A stretch of DNA of 64,000 bases from Talaromyces rugulosus (taxonomy: Eukaryota > Ascomycota > Eurotiomycetes > Eurotiales > Trichocomaceae): contig NC_049566.1 in the NCBI RefSeq assembly GCF_013368755.1, positions 4,898,001 to 4,962,000 on the forward strand, written 5' to 3'. Below are positions 52,131 through 63,979 of this stretch, piece by piece (positions within the stretch are counted from its first letter, which is position 1; every line of letters starts with the position of its first letter). The position numbers and the translations under genes were made by a program. The notes beneath the pieces were generated by a model, which searched no databases, was not told the origin of the DNA, and saw only the letters and a list, made by a program, of their open reading frames with translations.

Positions 52131-54310
52131 AATCGGTGTCACTATCTACACTCTTTCATTGTTTCTTGAACCCTAATGCCAAGAAACGCTAAACTACTTT
52201 TAGAATATTCAATACCATCCCCTGCTGTAGGCCTTGTACCGTAAAATACCGGATCATTGTATTAGCCTTGGCTGTGTTTATTACCTGTCATAGCTGCTAC
52301 CAGGTGCCTCGTTTTTTGCTGAGGTAAAAGCCTTCAGCCGGCGGTATTGGCAGTCCTATGAAGATATTCTGTATCAAGGCTTTGGTAACTTCTTTGAATG
52401 GTGTGTTGACGAGGTGGGAACAAGGGAACGAAGTGCAAGAGGACACTTCCAAAACACAGGCCTCGATATTGAAGAGCCACAGTGGAAAAATACCCCAGAT
52501 GTATATGTAGTGCATTTTTTGACCTTGATTGCTGCGTCACATTGTTTATTGGGAGTCACATGTCCAAGAACAAGGGAGCGAATTTTTTTCATTGTAGAAG
52601 CTACATTGCCTCAAGACAAGTGTCACCACTGATCGATCTCGAGCCCTGATACCAAGAGAAGCACAGTTCCAGCAACACAGTAACGAAGCAGTTCGAAGAT
52701 AGCGACGAACAATCTTGTCCCGGTTTGTCGGTATTGGAGCAGATTACAAACAACTAGACATTCCCGAATTAGGGACATGGGTGGAACTTTCTGCAGCGCA
52801 CCGCGATCTTCTACCAGGCCCTGCAACGCCTTCTGGTCACTCTGGCGCTATCCACGGCCGCGTTCCATACCCCTTTCCGGCCGCAATTCACCTCCAAGTG
52901 TTAGGAGCCATGTCAGATGCGCTATTTGGACGCCGTCGCTGGACAAATCCAGCGGTCATCGAGGAGCTCGATGAATTATGGGCCACTGATACAGAGGCAG
53001 CAAATAATTTCCTAAGCAGCTAGCGGAAGCGGGCCTTTGATCAGTATGTTTCGACTTTCAAAGCAACAACCAAGCTTCCTCGCGACTGACAGGTTGGTCA
53101 CCACCTGAAAAGGCTCCTGTGCAAGTAACACCGCTCCACCGCGATCAGCGATATCAGATACTGCCTGCGTATGCCCAGGATTGGATCATTATATTGCGTG
53201 TCTTAGACGGTTACACGGATCCTCGAATGCTCTATTGATACTGTTGGTGCAAAAGAAGAGAGTGCCATGAGGTCATTTTCGACACGCAGGCTTGAAGGTT
53301 GACGAAAGTGAAGTTGCTAGGCACAGTCTCGGTTGAGAACCAATTGCCCATACACACCTGAACTTATCCAAATCCCACGATGAGGCATTGACCAACATCA
53401 TCGTTGCCGCGATGCAAGTGACGTTGAAAAAGAAAATGTTGCCATTGAATACGTCCCTTGGTTTTGCGACCCCGATGAAGTGAACTCGTAGCTTTCCCGA
53501 TCGATCATGACTTCACCAGTAGTCGGTTTCAATTCAGACGTTTCGTTCGCCATCAAAGCTCTTGAATTCCCTTGAATTAAGAGCACTCCGAAGATACTTG
53601 CGAGGCGTCGGTGTCAAGAAAATACCGAAAAGGACAACCAGGAACCGGTCTGCTACTAAATGAGGCGTGCAGGTACGATTAGCAAGTTGGCATATACTAT
53701 AGCACTTGAATAAAAGTGAACAACCTACTTATTGTAACGCGATGTCTCAAATGGGCAAGCATCGCATTCACATATAACAGATTTACAGTCAGGACAGGGC
53801 ATAGTTGTTGGATTTCAGTACGGTTCACAGCAGACCCGGTTTTCGTAAGGCAGGAGATCGATACGATAAGACAACAGAGTTCTGCGGATTTAAGACAAAG
53901 TTTTTCAGCCGCTTGTACACGTATACATGTCTGTGCGTGCATATTGTGATGCAAACTTGCCAGTAGCACAACCCCCGTCCAATGGTAGTACGCCACGTTC
54001 GATCTGATGAGTGCCTCATGATATTATTTAACCCGACGATGATCGGCTGCAATCTTGCCCGGGTTAGGCGGTGCGAATCCGATAGGCTTGAGTTGTTCAA
54101 GAAAGTGATTATGTGATCATGGAGCATATGCCCAGCCAAATAACGGCTCAGATATTTCACGCCTTCCTCAGCTGGAGAAGTTGCATTTTCAATCAGTAGA
54201 ATTATCCGTGTAGTATCTTTCCTGTGTCACCGCAACATCACTTTTTGTCTATATATCAAGGCCAACGAGATTTGAAGGTTCACGCCTCGCACATTTGGGG
54301 CTCGCACACC
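52131..54310. other. Low-information region with one unrecognised open frame
   Basis: Mostly without coding character. A 102-aa frame at 52715-53023 (ELSAAHRDLLPGPATP, VIEELDELWATDTEAANNFLSS) looks protein-like and continues after one TAG as RKRAFDQYVSTFKATTK, suggesting a decayed gene of unknown family. Nothing else is supported. Confidence 0.4.
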
Positions 54311-56252
54311 ATGGATGTGGTTTCTAGTGTCGCATCAGTTGCGACACTTATGGAATTAGCAATCAAGTCATACTCCTCTGCTGCTCGACTGATCAAAGAC
54401 CTACACGATGCCCCAAGAGAACTATCACGAGTAACGCAGCAGTTGAACATCTTGAAGTTTGAGCTCGCTCTCCTATCAGACATTCAAAAACAAACTACAG
54501 AAGGAGATGAACCTCTCCTCCTCCCTAACGAAGCGACCATTCTTGAGCATGCCCTGTTCTCAGCACATAAGCTTATATCCGACTCTCATAAGCAACTGAG
54601 TAGCCGAAAGATCCAAGCAGGAAATTGGTCTCGCTTGACATGGGTACTAAAAGACAAGGCCAGAGTCGAGCATCTTCTCCGCGGCCTCCAACAAACAGAG
54701 ACTAGTCTCAACACTGTATTGCTGCTTTTGAATGTGTACTATATCACTGCCTCTTTTCTCCCTGGCGTTGATTTCGGATATGCTAACTGTCATCTTTGAA
54801 TAGTCGTCTAAGTTCTTACTCTTGGAAAATTGCCTCATTATTGCAGTCCGCATCCGCTATCTCTTCACCGAATGGCAATAAGGCGACTCAGAACGAATTC
54901 TTAAAGCTGTCTCAATCTCAGACAGGACTAGGTTCTCTTCTCAATCGCAACCCTCAAGCGTGGAACGTTCTATTTGGCTCTTGGCGCTCCTCAGACCATT
55001 CATGGCTAGTCTGGCTTGGTCTTCAAGTCATTTTGACCTGCTATGGTAATTCCCTGCATACATCCTATTTTGTTTCTGGCAAGATTGGACCATTGAGGCT
55101 GTTTGGACTGCGAGCTATTTGCTTTAATCTAGGTCTCCGGGTATTCCCACTTACTAGCCTGGGGCTCTCAATACTTGGTGCAAGTTTATCGTTGAGAAAA
55201 GTTGTTCCAAAAACATCTGAAATTATGCTTGCATGCCAAAATGGAGATACTCACACCGTGAGAGAACTCTTTTTATCTCGTCGGGCCAGTCCGTACGATG
55301 TGACACCAGAGAACTCGGGCGTAATGCGTGTGAGTATATCGTGATTTATAATTTGGAATATCTTAGCACTAACATAGTAGATTAGTACGCTATTGATAGT
55401 GGGTCATTAGAGCTTGTCAAGTTTCTGTTCCATAATGGAGTCGACGTTAATGTCACGTTCGGTAGGTATAATACGTAAGATAATAGTGCCCTTAAAATAT
55501 AACTCCCGGTATATTTTATTGACCAAGATTATAGTAGCCCACTTGAGTGGGCCTTCAGTTCTCGACATATTGAGATCGCTCGTTTCCTGATAGGCTGCGG
55601 AGCAAGACTGGACTATCTATGCTCCCGTGGATGGACCCCAGTTATGCATTTGTTTTACCCTTCAAAACCCCCTGCCCCAGGAGAATTTCTTGAACTCTTA
55701 TGTGCCCACTCATTCAGTGACTTTGACGTTCAAGATGAGTATGGTGCCACGGCGCTACACCGAGCTGTGTGTTGGGGTACTGCTGAAGACGTTCGTCTTT
55801 TGCTACAGGCCGGCGCATCTCTATCTGTTCCTGATAAAGAAAGAGGCTGGATACCAGCATTTGATGCTGTTAGCCAAAGAAAGAGAAAAGCATTAAAAGT
55901 CCTTGCAAAGCACATGCTGCCAGGGTTTCCCTATACAGTTGACTTTCGTGGGTGGACTATGCTACCCATTGCTATCGAAACTGGAGACCTTGAAACTATT
56001 CGTCTGGTTCTCGAATTGGGAGTTGACCCACATCATCTACTTAAAGTCCAAAACAATACGAGGATCCATGAAGTCACTCCTGTGGAATTTTCTCAGCTTC
56101 AGGGGCCAGAGGTACATAAGACGTTTTTGACCGCGCTACAGCTTGCCGGGTTTGACGTGTCTTCTGTGAATGATCACAGTGATGACCTTGATAACGAATA
56201 TGAGGACGCGGTGTTTTGGCCCGCTGAGAGTGGTGAGGTTTCTGATCAGTGA
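54311..56252 (+). CDS. Helo-like N-terminal domain plus ankyrin repeat protein
   Basis: Predicted join(54311..54735, 54804..55329, 55386..55461, 55528..56252), 583 aa. Introns are 68, 56 and 66 bp, GT-AG, two with CTAAC branch sites, and all joins keep frame. Residues about 1-140 (MDVVSSVASVATLMELAIKS, then KDLHDAPRELSRVTQQLNIL) are the Helo-like N-terminal module of fungal STAND and HET proteins, related to membrane-acting cell-death effectors. The middle has hydrophobic segments (WLVWLGLQVILTCYG, LTSLGLSILGASLSL). The C-terminal half is ankyrin repeats: IMLACQNGDTHTVRELFLSR, YAIDSGSLELVKFLFHNGVD, PLEWAFSSRHIEIARFLIGC and TALHRAVCWGTAEDVRLLLQ. No NTPase domain is visible between. A role in self/non-self or pathogen response is inferred from the domains. 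Confidence 0.72.
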
Positions 56253-56383
56253 ATATCTGTATAGATATCTTGTCCCCGAAAGGCGATTCGCTTGTTCACA
56301 TCCGAGCGGGTTAGGTATACTCTTCCTCAATCCCAAAGTACCTTGTGCGGTCAATACATCCAAGGCCAGTGATGCTGTTATTT

Positions 56384-56629
56384 TCAGTGTCGGTGGTCCT
56401 TGTAACCCCACTCAAGGCCATGGCCATTCTCGAGCATCACGTCGTATACTTGTCGAAATGCGGTTTTGAGGGTGTCATCATCAACATTTGAGACTTGCCA
56501 CTCGCAATACTCCTTGACGGCTACGTTCCTACTTCCGGGAGTTTTGAGTGGGTTCATAGCTTTCATGTCAAGAGTCGCCCTCGCGGCCGAAATATCTATT
56601 CCAGATGTGGAGGGCAACCTATGCAGCAC
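56384..56629 (-). pseudogene. C-terminal fragment of the same conserved family as 56949-57608
   Basis: 81-aa frame containing TPGSRNVAVKEYCEWQVSNV and AFRQVYDVMLENGHGLEWGY, which aligns with IPGLLDVAVEEYAKWHLSRV and NIRKARDVTLAHCLDLKQIH of the gene at 56949-57608. It lies on the opposite strand and lacks the rest. A relic paralogue. Confidence 0.5.
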
Positions 56630-56948
56630 ATTGATGTTTAGAGGTCACGCCCGGATTGCCAGTACCACTGGGACGGTAGCGTGGTGGAAAGGAAGATCAC
56701 AATTCGCAAGATCTACTTCCGCAATTTTTGTTTGAGTTGTTTACATTTCTATGGAAGATTCTAGCTATACCATAGTACACTCTGTACACCAATACGCTTA
56801 TGAGACAAAGAGGTATGTAATTTATTTCTGTAACATTCTGTAACGGGAATATTAATATTCCGGTTAATTTCCTAATAAAAACTAGTATATATTGGCATTA
56901 GGGTTAAAGAAACAATGAGAGAGTGTAGGTGGTGACACCGATTTCCGA

Positions 56949-57608
56949 AAGTACTGTATCTGGCGACGTGTGTACCGGACAATGCGTTGTCCTGGCCGAC
57001 CCTGTGACCATGATGGGCAGTTCTGCTGGCTGGATCCAGTGGACAAAAAGCACTATAGATTGAACACAATTCACCTAAGAAAGCTCGTCGAGTACGTGGA
57101 AAAGGACGGCATCTTAGAGACTCACGATGATGTTCCTTACGATATTCGGCAACAGATATACGATGAAGAGCAAGAACGACGTAAAAAGAAGCAGAAAACC
57201 TCCAGCCATCCAGAGACTGGATCCACGTGCCCGCCAATCAATATCCATGTTCTCCCTTCTTCATCCCAGCCATTGGCGACATCACATGCAGACACTGAAA
57301 CTTTTGCACGTAAACCCACGAAAGAGTCTGCTGTTGATATTCCCGGCCTCCTCGATGTAGCGGTTGAGGAATACGCCAAGTGGCATCTGTCTCGGGTAAG
57401 CTCTGAGATCTTCAAAGAGAACATTCGAAAGGCACGTGATGTGACACTGGCACATTGCCTTGATCTTAAACAAATCCACGATCACATAGAACCAGACTTC
57501 TTTGACAAGGAAGATGTGAAGATTGGTGCTGCGCGCAGGTGGGTCAACGATATTCCCCTATGGATTCAACACTGTGACAAGAGGAAAGCTAGGGAGGAAG
57601 AAGTTTGA
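56949..57608 (+). pseudogene. C-terminal half of the conserved fungal hypothetical protein
   Basis: About 213 aa from YCIWRRVYRTMRCPGRPC to the TGA at 57608. It starts at a Cys/His-rich block (CPGRPCDHDGQFCWLDP), then HYRLNTIHLRKLVEYVEKDG and LETHDDVPYDIRQQIYDEEQ, a linker, and IPGLLDVAVEEYAKWH...DVTLAHCLDL. The 5' part of the usual protein is absent and the bases before it are out of frame (one or two extra bases at about 56960). The missing N-terminal half resembles 51590-52130. An ATG at 56982 could still start a short protein. Function unknown. Confidence 0.55.
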
Positions 57609-58033
57609 TATATATTGTTACTCAAATCTTGTAAAGACCTATAGAACCTGCTTTCACGAACTTTTCAATATTACTCCAAATTCGTTTCTAACTCCAACTT
57701 GAAGATAGTCTATAATGCATTATTTCTAATGGTCCTAGCAATACATAGACATTTGAAACCTCCCTCATTCAGGGTTATATCAAGAAATTTTGTCACCGAC
57801 CCCACAGTGACTTACTCGTGTATGTATACTGCATGCTTCGTTCAATGGGTACATGAAATGTGAAGGCCTTGCAGAAAGAGTCACGTGTTAGGCGGGGTTA
57901 ACTGAACAAGGCTGAACTGCTGAAAAGACCTTCTCTCTTCTTATGCTGAATACTATTACCAATTCTCTTGTTCAAACAGTTTCCTGAAATCGAGCCAAGT
58001 TTGTATTTCGCAAAGATCTGGGATCCACAAAGG
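57609..58033. other. Intergenic; presumed promoter of the NLR gene
   Basis: 425 bp. The reading frame of the NLR is open back to about 57965. An acceptor-like TTCAAACAG at 57971-57979 could end an intron in the leader. No defined promoter element can be supported. Confidence 0.4.
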
Positions 58034-61000
58034 ATGGGAGTCTCTAATAAATATACTATTGGATGGATCTGCGCCGTCAAAACAGAGTGTGTTGCCGCCA
58101 AAGCCTTTCTCGACAAAGAGCATGAAAACAAGGAATATGGAGCTGCCAACGATAGCAACGTTTACACACTGGGTGAGATAGGGAAGCATAACGTGGTGAT
58201 CGCTCAGCTGCCAAAGGGGGAATATGGGATCGCGGCTGCAGCCAGTGTTGCACGAGATATGGCACGCACCTTTCCCAACATCAGGTTTGGCCTTATGGTC
58301 GGTATCGGTGGTGGTGCACCCAGCAAAAAGCATGATATCCGACTCGGCGATGTTGTGGTGAGCGCACCCCACAATGGAAAGGGTGGTTTATTTCAGTATG
58401 ACTTTGGGAAAACTATGCAAGATCAGAAATTTCGAACCACAGGTTTCCTGGATCAACCCCCCAGCCTACTTCGTGCCGCAATGAGTGACATTGATGCTGA
58501 GTATGAAATGGAAGGTCACCAACTTGAAGAAGCAGTAAGGAACGTGCTTGAAAAATGGCCAAAACTGCGAAAGAAATACAAGCGACCAGACCCAACTAGC
58601 GATCGACTATATCAGACACACATTATCCATCCTTCCGAGGAAATGAGTTGTGAAGCAATCTGTGGAGACGACGAGTCGAAGTTGATCGTGCGGCCTGAAC
58701 GAAGCGATGAAGATGATAATCCAGCAATACATTATGGCTTGATCGCGTCTGCAAACCAGCAGATGAAAAATGCTATGATTCGTGATAGACTTGCGGCAGA
58801 GAAGGATGTTCTATGTTTTGAGATGGAAGCGGCAGGCTTGATGAATCACTTCCCATGTCTTGTTATACGGGGTATCTGTGACTATTCGGATTCTCACAAG
58901 AACAAAGAGTGGCAAGGGTACGCTGCAATGGCTGCAGCTGCGTATGCCAAAGACCTCCTCTCTCGCGTTCTGCCAAATAAGGTTGAAGCAGAGAAGAAAA
59001 TCAGTGATGTACTTACGTCTGGTTAGTTTATAGTGAGCCTCAAAACTATTATCTTCCTAACAAAGTTTCAAGTCCAGGTCGATATAGAGGAAACTCGTGA
59101 TAATACCCGCGTCCTGGTCAGTGAGCAAAGGCGCGAAAAATTGATTGCCAAACTACCTTTTGCGAAAGGTTCCACGTTTGACTCTTCTGATGAGAATGTG
59201 AATCCGAGATGCCTTCTAGGAACTAGAACTGACTTGCAACGTCAAATTCAAGAGTGGGCGCAAGATCAACAAGGGAAGTGCATCTTCTGGCTGAATGGTA
59301 TGGCTGGGACGGGCAAATCAACGATCTCTCGCACCGTGGCCGAATCCTTTATGAAGGAAGGAAAGTTAGGGGCCAGTTTCTTCTTCAAACGAAGTGAGGC
59401 TGATCGAAGTCATATGAATATGCTTTTCACCACGATTTCTGCCCAACTTTTGGTCAAGATTCCCGCCTTAGCTCCGTACATCGAAACTGCAATTAACACT
59501 GATCCTTATGTTTCAAGCAAATCAATAGGAGAGCAGTTTGAAAAGCTGATTATTCAACCTTTGTCGGAAATTCGTCGCCATTCCCAACAGGTCTCTAAGC
59601 TTGTGGTCGTAATTGATGCCTTGGATGAATGTGCGCAGGATGGAGACAGTCTCCTTCGCCTTTTATCACAAACGAGGAACAAATGGTCACCGAGCTTGCA
59701 GATATTTATCACCAGCAGACCAGAGCTGGTGATCCGTCTTGGATTCCGAGAGATGCCACGAGATGCAATCGAGGACTTCATATTGCATGAAATATCCCAC
59801 CCCGTAATAGAAAACGACATTGCGATATTTTTAAAACACGAGTTTGCCAAAATCCAGGAGAATCATATTAAAGATGGACAGCAGCAGCTTCCATCTGGCT
59901 GGCCTGGCTCGGAGGTGATATCAACTTTAGTCCAAATATCCGTTCCTCTTTTCATTTTTGCTGCCACAATCTGCCATTTCGTTGGTGATACAGCGTGGTC
60001 AGACCCTGTAAGGCAACTAAACAAGGTCCTAGTTGGGGATCCAGAGTGGCTAGATCGTGCAAGGTCACTGGAAGAGGCCTTCACATATCAAAGTATGAAT
60101 AATGTCCCTCCGATGAATAAGCGGGACACCATTTACTTCCCGTGGGAATTTGAGGATGTAGGATCAGATGAAGGGTTGGATGATGAATCTGTCGCCTCGG
60201 ATGCTTCTTCGGCAGTCTTTTCGGAAGCACCTTCACAAGCTAGCAATTCCTCGCGCGGATCGGTCTATCATACTGCGACGTCTGTTATGGCAGATATTTT
60301 TGTTGAAGACGCCGAATTAATCTCACTATATAATGCAGCCTTGCCAAAATTAAGCCCAGAAAGGTTTATGCGGAATCATAATCGCCTCCTTAAGAAGTAC
60401 TTTATCGACCTTGGAACAGAGATTCGCAACGATCAGCAACGACGATCAGTTCGATTCCTTCGCCAATCCGAACAGCGAAAACAGATTACGGAGGAGATCT
60501 TTAACCATCTTACCAATTCCATGAAGGGATTGAATAAAGAACCTGATCGGAAGCTCATCTTGGAGCGCTTTCTACAAACGCAAGAATCGTCGTCCATCGT
60601 GATAGATGGCTCAAATGACGCAGGCAGCGGGAGCGATACAAGCAGCGCCGACTCTGATGAGGTTCATAATCTGGACGATTCTGAAGGCAATTATCTCTCT
60701 GCCATAGTCGATTTCCTCACAAAAGGCGTTTCATTTGATCGCTTTAAGGAAAACCTCCGCCACTTTATCAATCCACCAAACAGCATTCAAGAAGCTTTAT
60801 CTTCCAATGATCCAAAGTTGGTGAAGGATCTTTTATCCAGGAATCTCGATCATCTTGTAGAAGATGAATACCCTTGGCTACGTGAACTCATTGAAATTGG
60901 ATGTTCTCTGGAGGAAATTGCAGAGCTTTTGTTAGAGAAACATAACGACGCTCCTTGGATTTACTTTGAACCACATGAAGTACCGGGTAATGACGTAGTA

Positions 61001-63172
61001 GTTCCCGGGCTCCATCTTGACGAATGTGTACATGATGGTGGTCGCAAACTTAATGTGACACCGGCGTTGATTGGTTCTGTCCCTCAGTCGCACATGCATT
61101 CAAGCGTCTCTGAGCCCATGGAAGGAGAAGCAGTGAAGTTACGAGTGCAGCAACTTTGTGGACTTGCCGGAGTAGCGCCAAATTCCCGCAATTTGAAGAA
61201 ATGGAACGGAAGTGTTTTGTTTGAAGACCAAAACTCCACTGCGTACATAACTTATGATCTCAATGAAGATGAAACCGATACTCAGACACTTCCTTTACTC
61301 TCGCGGGTCTGTAATGCCCTACAAGGATTCTGCAAAGCGGTTGGTCAGGTCCAGGAAGCTCGATTATGTTGTGACTGTTTCACAATACTACGGAAAGCCG
61401 TCGCAATTGCCGACCAAGTCGTGGAAATGTGCAGGGTAGAGGCTGAACTGGCAGTCCGACTTCTGAGAGAACTTAAAAGACTTCAATCGTTGAATAAAAT
61501 GTCACTGCGTGACCTTTTAAACTGCGAGTCCATTGCTTTGGAGATTCTTGGTAGTCTCTGTGGAAACAGCTGGCTAAAAGAAAGAAATCGACAAGGAACC
61601 GCGGATGACATTTTTCATTTATGCTCTTTAGCCGTGCAATTTTTGTGCTTCGGATATTATTCCTATTGCCAAGCGCACAATGCTTTTATTCAACCATTCT
61701 TCTTAGACACCCCGCTTAGAAAAATTGTGCTACTTGGAAGTCAAAAATATGTGGAAGGCTTATCAACAATCACAGTTGAACTCGTTGACCTTACGTGCAT
61801 GGGTGATATGTTGCAAGGACCTGTGGTTGTTTTCAGTGCGAACAATCACGCATATCAAGTTCCATGTGATTCGAGGTGTGACCTGCTCGCGTCCCCCGAG
61901 GACCTGATGGATACATGGGGGCCAGGCAATTTCCTGATAAATTCATTAACTGAATATAAAGAGCCTGAGATTTACGCTATCAGCATAGGTGGTGGATTTA
62001 TTGTCGCAGTCAATGAAGAAAGTACGAGATTTCATTGGAGTCGGGACACAGAGCCTCTTCCACCATTTATGAAGCCATTTCATTTACATGCAAAGATATC
62101 GATTGGAGCTACGATCGTTGTCAATGAGAACTGCAATGGCGACGAGAGCCAACGTTGGCTGAACTCTAATGAATTCCTGGAGAACTTGGGTACATTCGCA
62201 CACTTGTGGGAATCAACACAAAGGCAAGGAGGAATTCAGAGCGGGCAGTATGTCAACATCCAATTTAACCAGACTTGGAATAAAATCCCAGGGAAAAACT
62301 TGAAACAAATTCAGTTGAGTTTTCCAGATGACCACCTACTCCCATTTTTGCAGTCTCCATGGGGTCTTCAAATGAGTTTTTGTACAGGTGTTGGTCGAAG
62401 GATACCACTTCGTGAGCTTATTGCCGATGTCATGCCAGCGTTTGTTGAGTCTCTTTTTCCAATTCCACAGCAGTGGGAGCGTCTGAAAGTGGATTATAAA
62501 ATTATTGACGCATTTCGAAGTTATTCCCTACAAACATGGTTATGTCAACTTCCCCGCGATTGTCAAGAGCTAGTCGCACGCATAGTGCGCTATATTCTAT
62601 CCGTGTTGCAATTTACAGGAATTGACAGGAAAGGGGAGTACTTGGTCGTTGCTTGGATCCAGCGACACAAACCATTCCAATGTTTTAGGATTCCATGTGA
62701 AAAGGAAAGCTACTGGGCACGAATTCTTATGGATTCGGAAGATTGTGCCACATTTGCTTATGTTACTTCAAACTGTTTAGAGACTGATACGCTAAGATGC
62801 CGTGGACCTGCAGCAATATGGCAGAATACAAGTGCCTTGCTTGAGACTGCTGTATCGCCTCACAAGAAAAAAGACGATCAATTATTACGGGGAACGATGC
62901 CTTGGTCTTTGAAACATATGGAATTATACTCCATTGGAAATATTGACTCGGCTTTGTTGGCAAAAGTCGATCGACCAAGTGAAAACGATTATCCTCGTCT
63001 ATTTGTCTCGTGGAGCATAACACCTATCAGCATTCTGTTCCGGCTGAAAAATAAATGGAAACAGCTGCAGCGGCTTAGAGAGAGGCAAGCTATCGACGCA
63101 CGAGCAGAAGGTGTGGTCGTAGTAGCGAAGATAAACAACAGTTCGAGTTTTGAACATAATAAGAGTGACTAA
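58034..63172 (+). CDS. PNP-NACHT STAND receptor (fungal NLR)
   Basis: Predicted join(58034..59021, 59073..63172), 1695 aa. The 51-bp intron GTTAGT...TTCAAG has branch CCTAAC and keeps frame. Start chosen at the ATG just before the conserved YTIGWICAVKTE. Residues about 5-325 are a nucleoside-phosphorylase-like (PNP_UDP) domain: GEYGIAAAASVARDM, GLMVGIGGGAPS, LGDVVVSAP, CFEMEAAGLMN (about 262) and RGICDYSDSH. NACHT NTPase follows: Walker A GMAGTGKST at 405-413, Walker B LVVVIDALDE at about 505-514, then FITSRPE. No WD40, ankyrin or TPR repeats come next. There is an acidic Ser-rich linker and about 900 residues of an uncharacterised region (ELISLYNAALPKLSPERFMRN and onward). NLRs sense non-self. 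The PNP domain would be the effector arm. Ligand unknown. Confidence 0.88.
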
Positions 63173-63760
63173 CTGCCTGTTTGATCATCGAACAACTTGT
63201 TCGACGGTTTACTCCAATATGCTTGTTTGGTGTGAATTTTACGAAGCTTACTTATATACGAAGGGTTGAGAGGACTAGAAATAGCTTGCAGGATATGGGG
63301 ATGTCCTCGTACTGAAATATAGTTCTATCTATGTGCAATATGAGAGGGTTGAAGATTTTATATTGTGGCGAAGTTGACACCAGTACTGTCATTCATACTA
63401 TGGGGGCGTAATATGTTCTTCATGTCGTTCGAATATTCTAGAAGAAAACAGTGGGCCATATACATATCATACAGATATATTACTATCGTTACTGTTTGGT
63501 ACCATGCTCGCCAAATAGAGTTCATATTCAACTTAACTTTATGTAGACTAGCTCGTTTTATTGTTGTGAAGTTCAGGTTCGAAAGCATGATTAGAAAGTG
63601 TTTTAGGGAAATAATTTTGCAAATGGCTGTAGCTAGCCGAGACGAACTGTGTGGGATTGAGGTGAAATTCTGTTTCACACATGATGTACATGTGAAAATT
63701 GACTGTATCTCAAATAAATATTGGGCCGACTACTGTTTGCTCATTTACCGTAAACTCTCC
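63173..63760. other. Intergenic, nothing recognised
   Basis: Spacer after the NLR. The open frame that runs through it (from 63365) has no coding character before about 63755. Confidence 0.45.
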
Positions 63761-63979
63761 CAAAGACCCAATGAAACGATCGACCCACCTTCTCCCAGGC
63801 TTCTCAGTATCCACCGCGCGATTGCTTGTATAATGCACCTTAGTGGGGCGGGGGAATACATGGATCGAATCCTTCGGGATCTGGAGGAAGTGGCTATAAA
63901 ATCAGACGGGTCCACAAATCTGGAATTTTTTATGAATCTAAGTCTTGGCGGTTGGCTACATACAATGCCTGTACATTAG
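63761..63979 (+). pseudogene. Tail fragment of a conserved fungal hypothetical protein
   Basis: The end of a frame reads PPSPRLLSIHRAIACIMHLS, GEYMDRILRDLEEVAIKSDG and LEFFMNLSLGGWL, then a stop at 63979. I recall this as the usual C-terminus of a small uncharacterised family common in Aspergillus and Penicillium. The upstream part does not look coding, so it is either an exon of a spliced gene or a relic. Recollection only, no search. Confidence 0.4.

Noticed and set aside
63365..63760. N-terminal part of the 204-aa frame ending at 63979
   Set aside because: Sequence is irregular with no conserved pattern. Only the last 70 or so codons look like a real protein.
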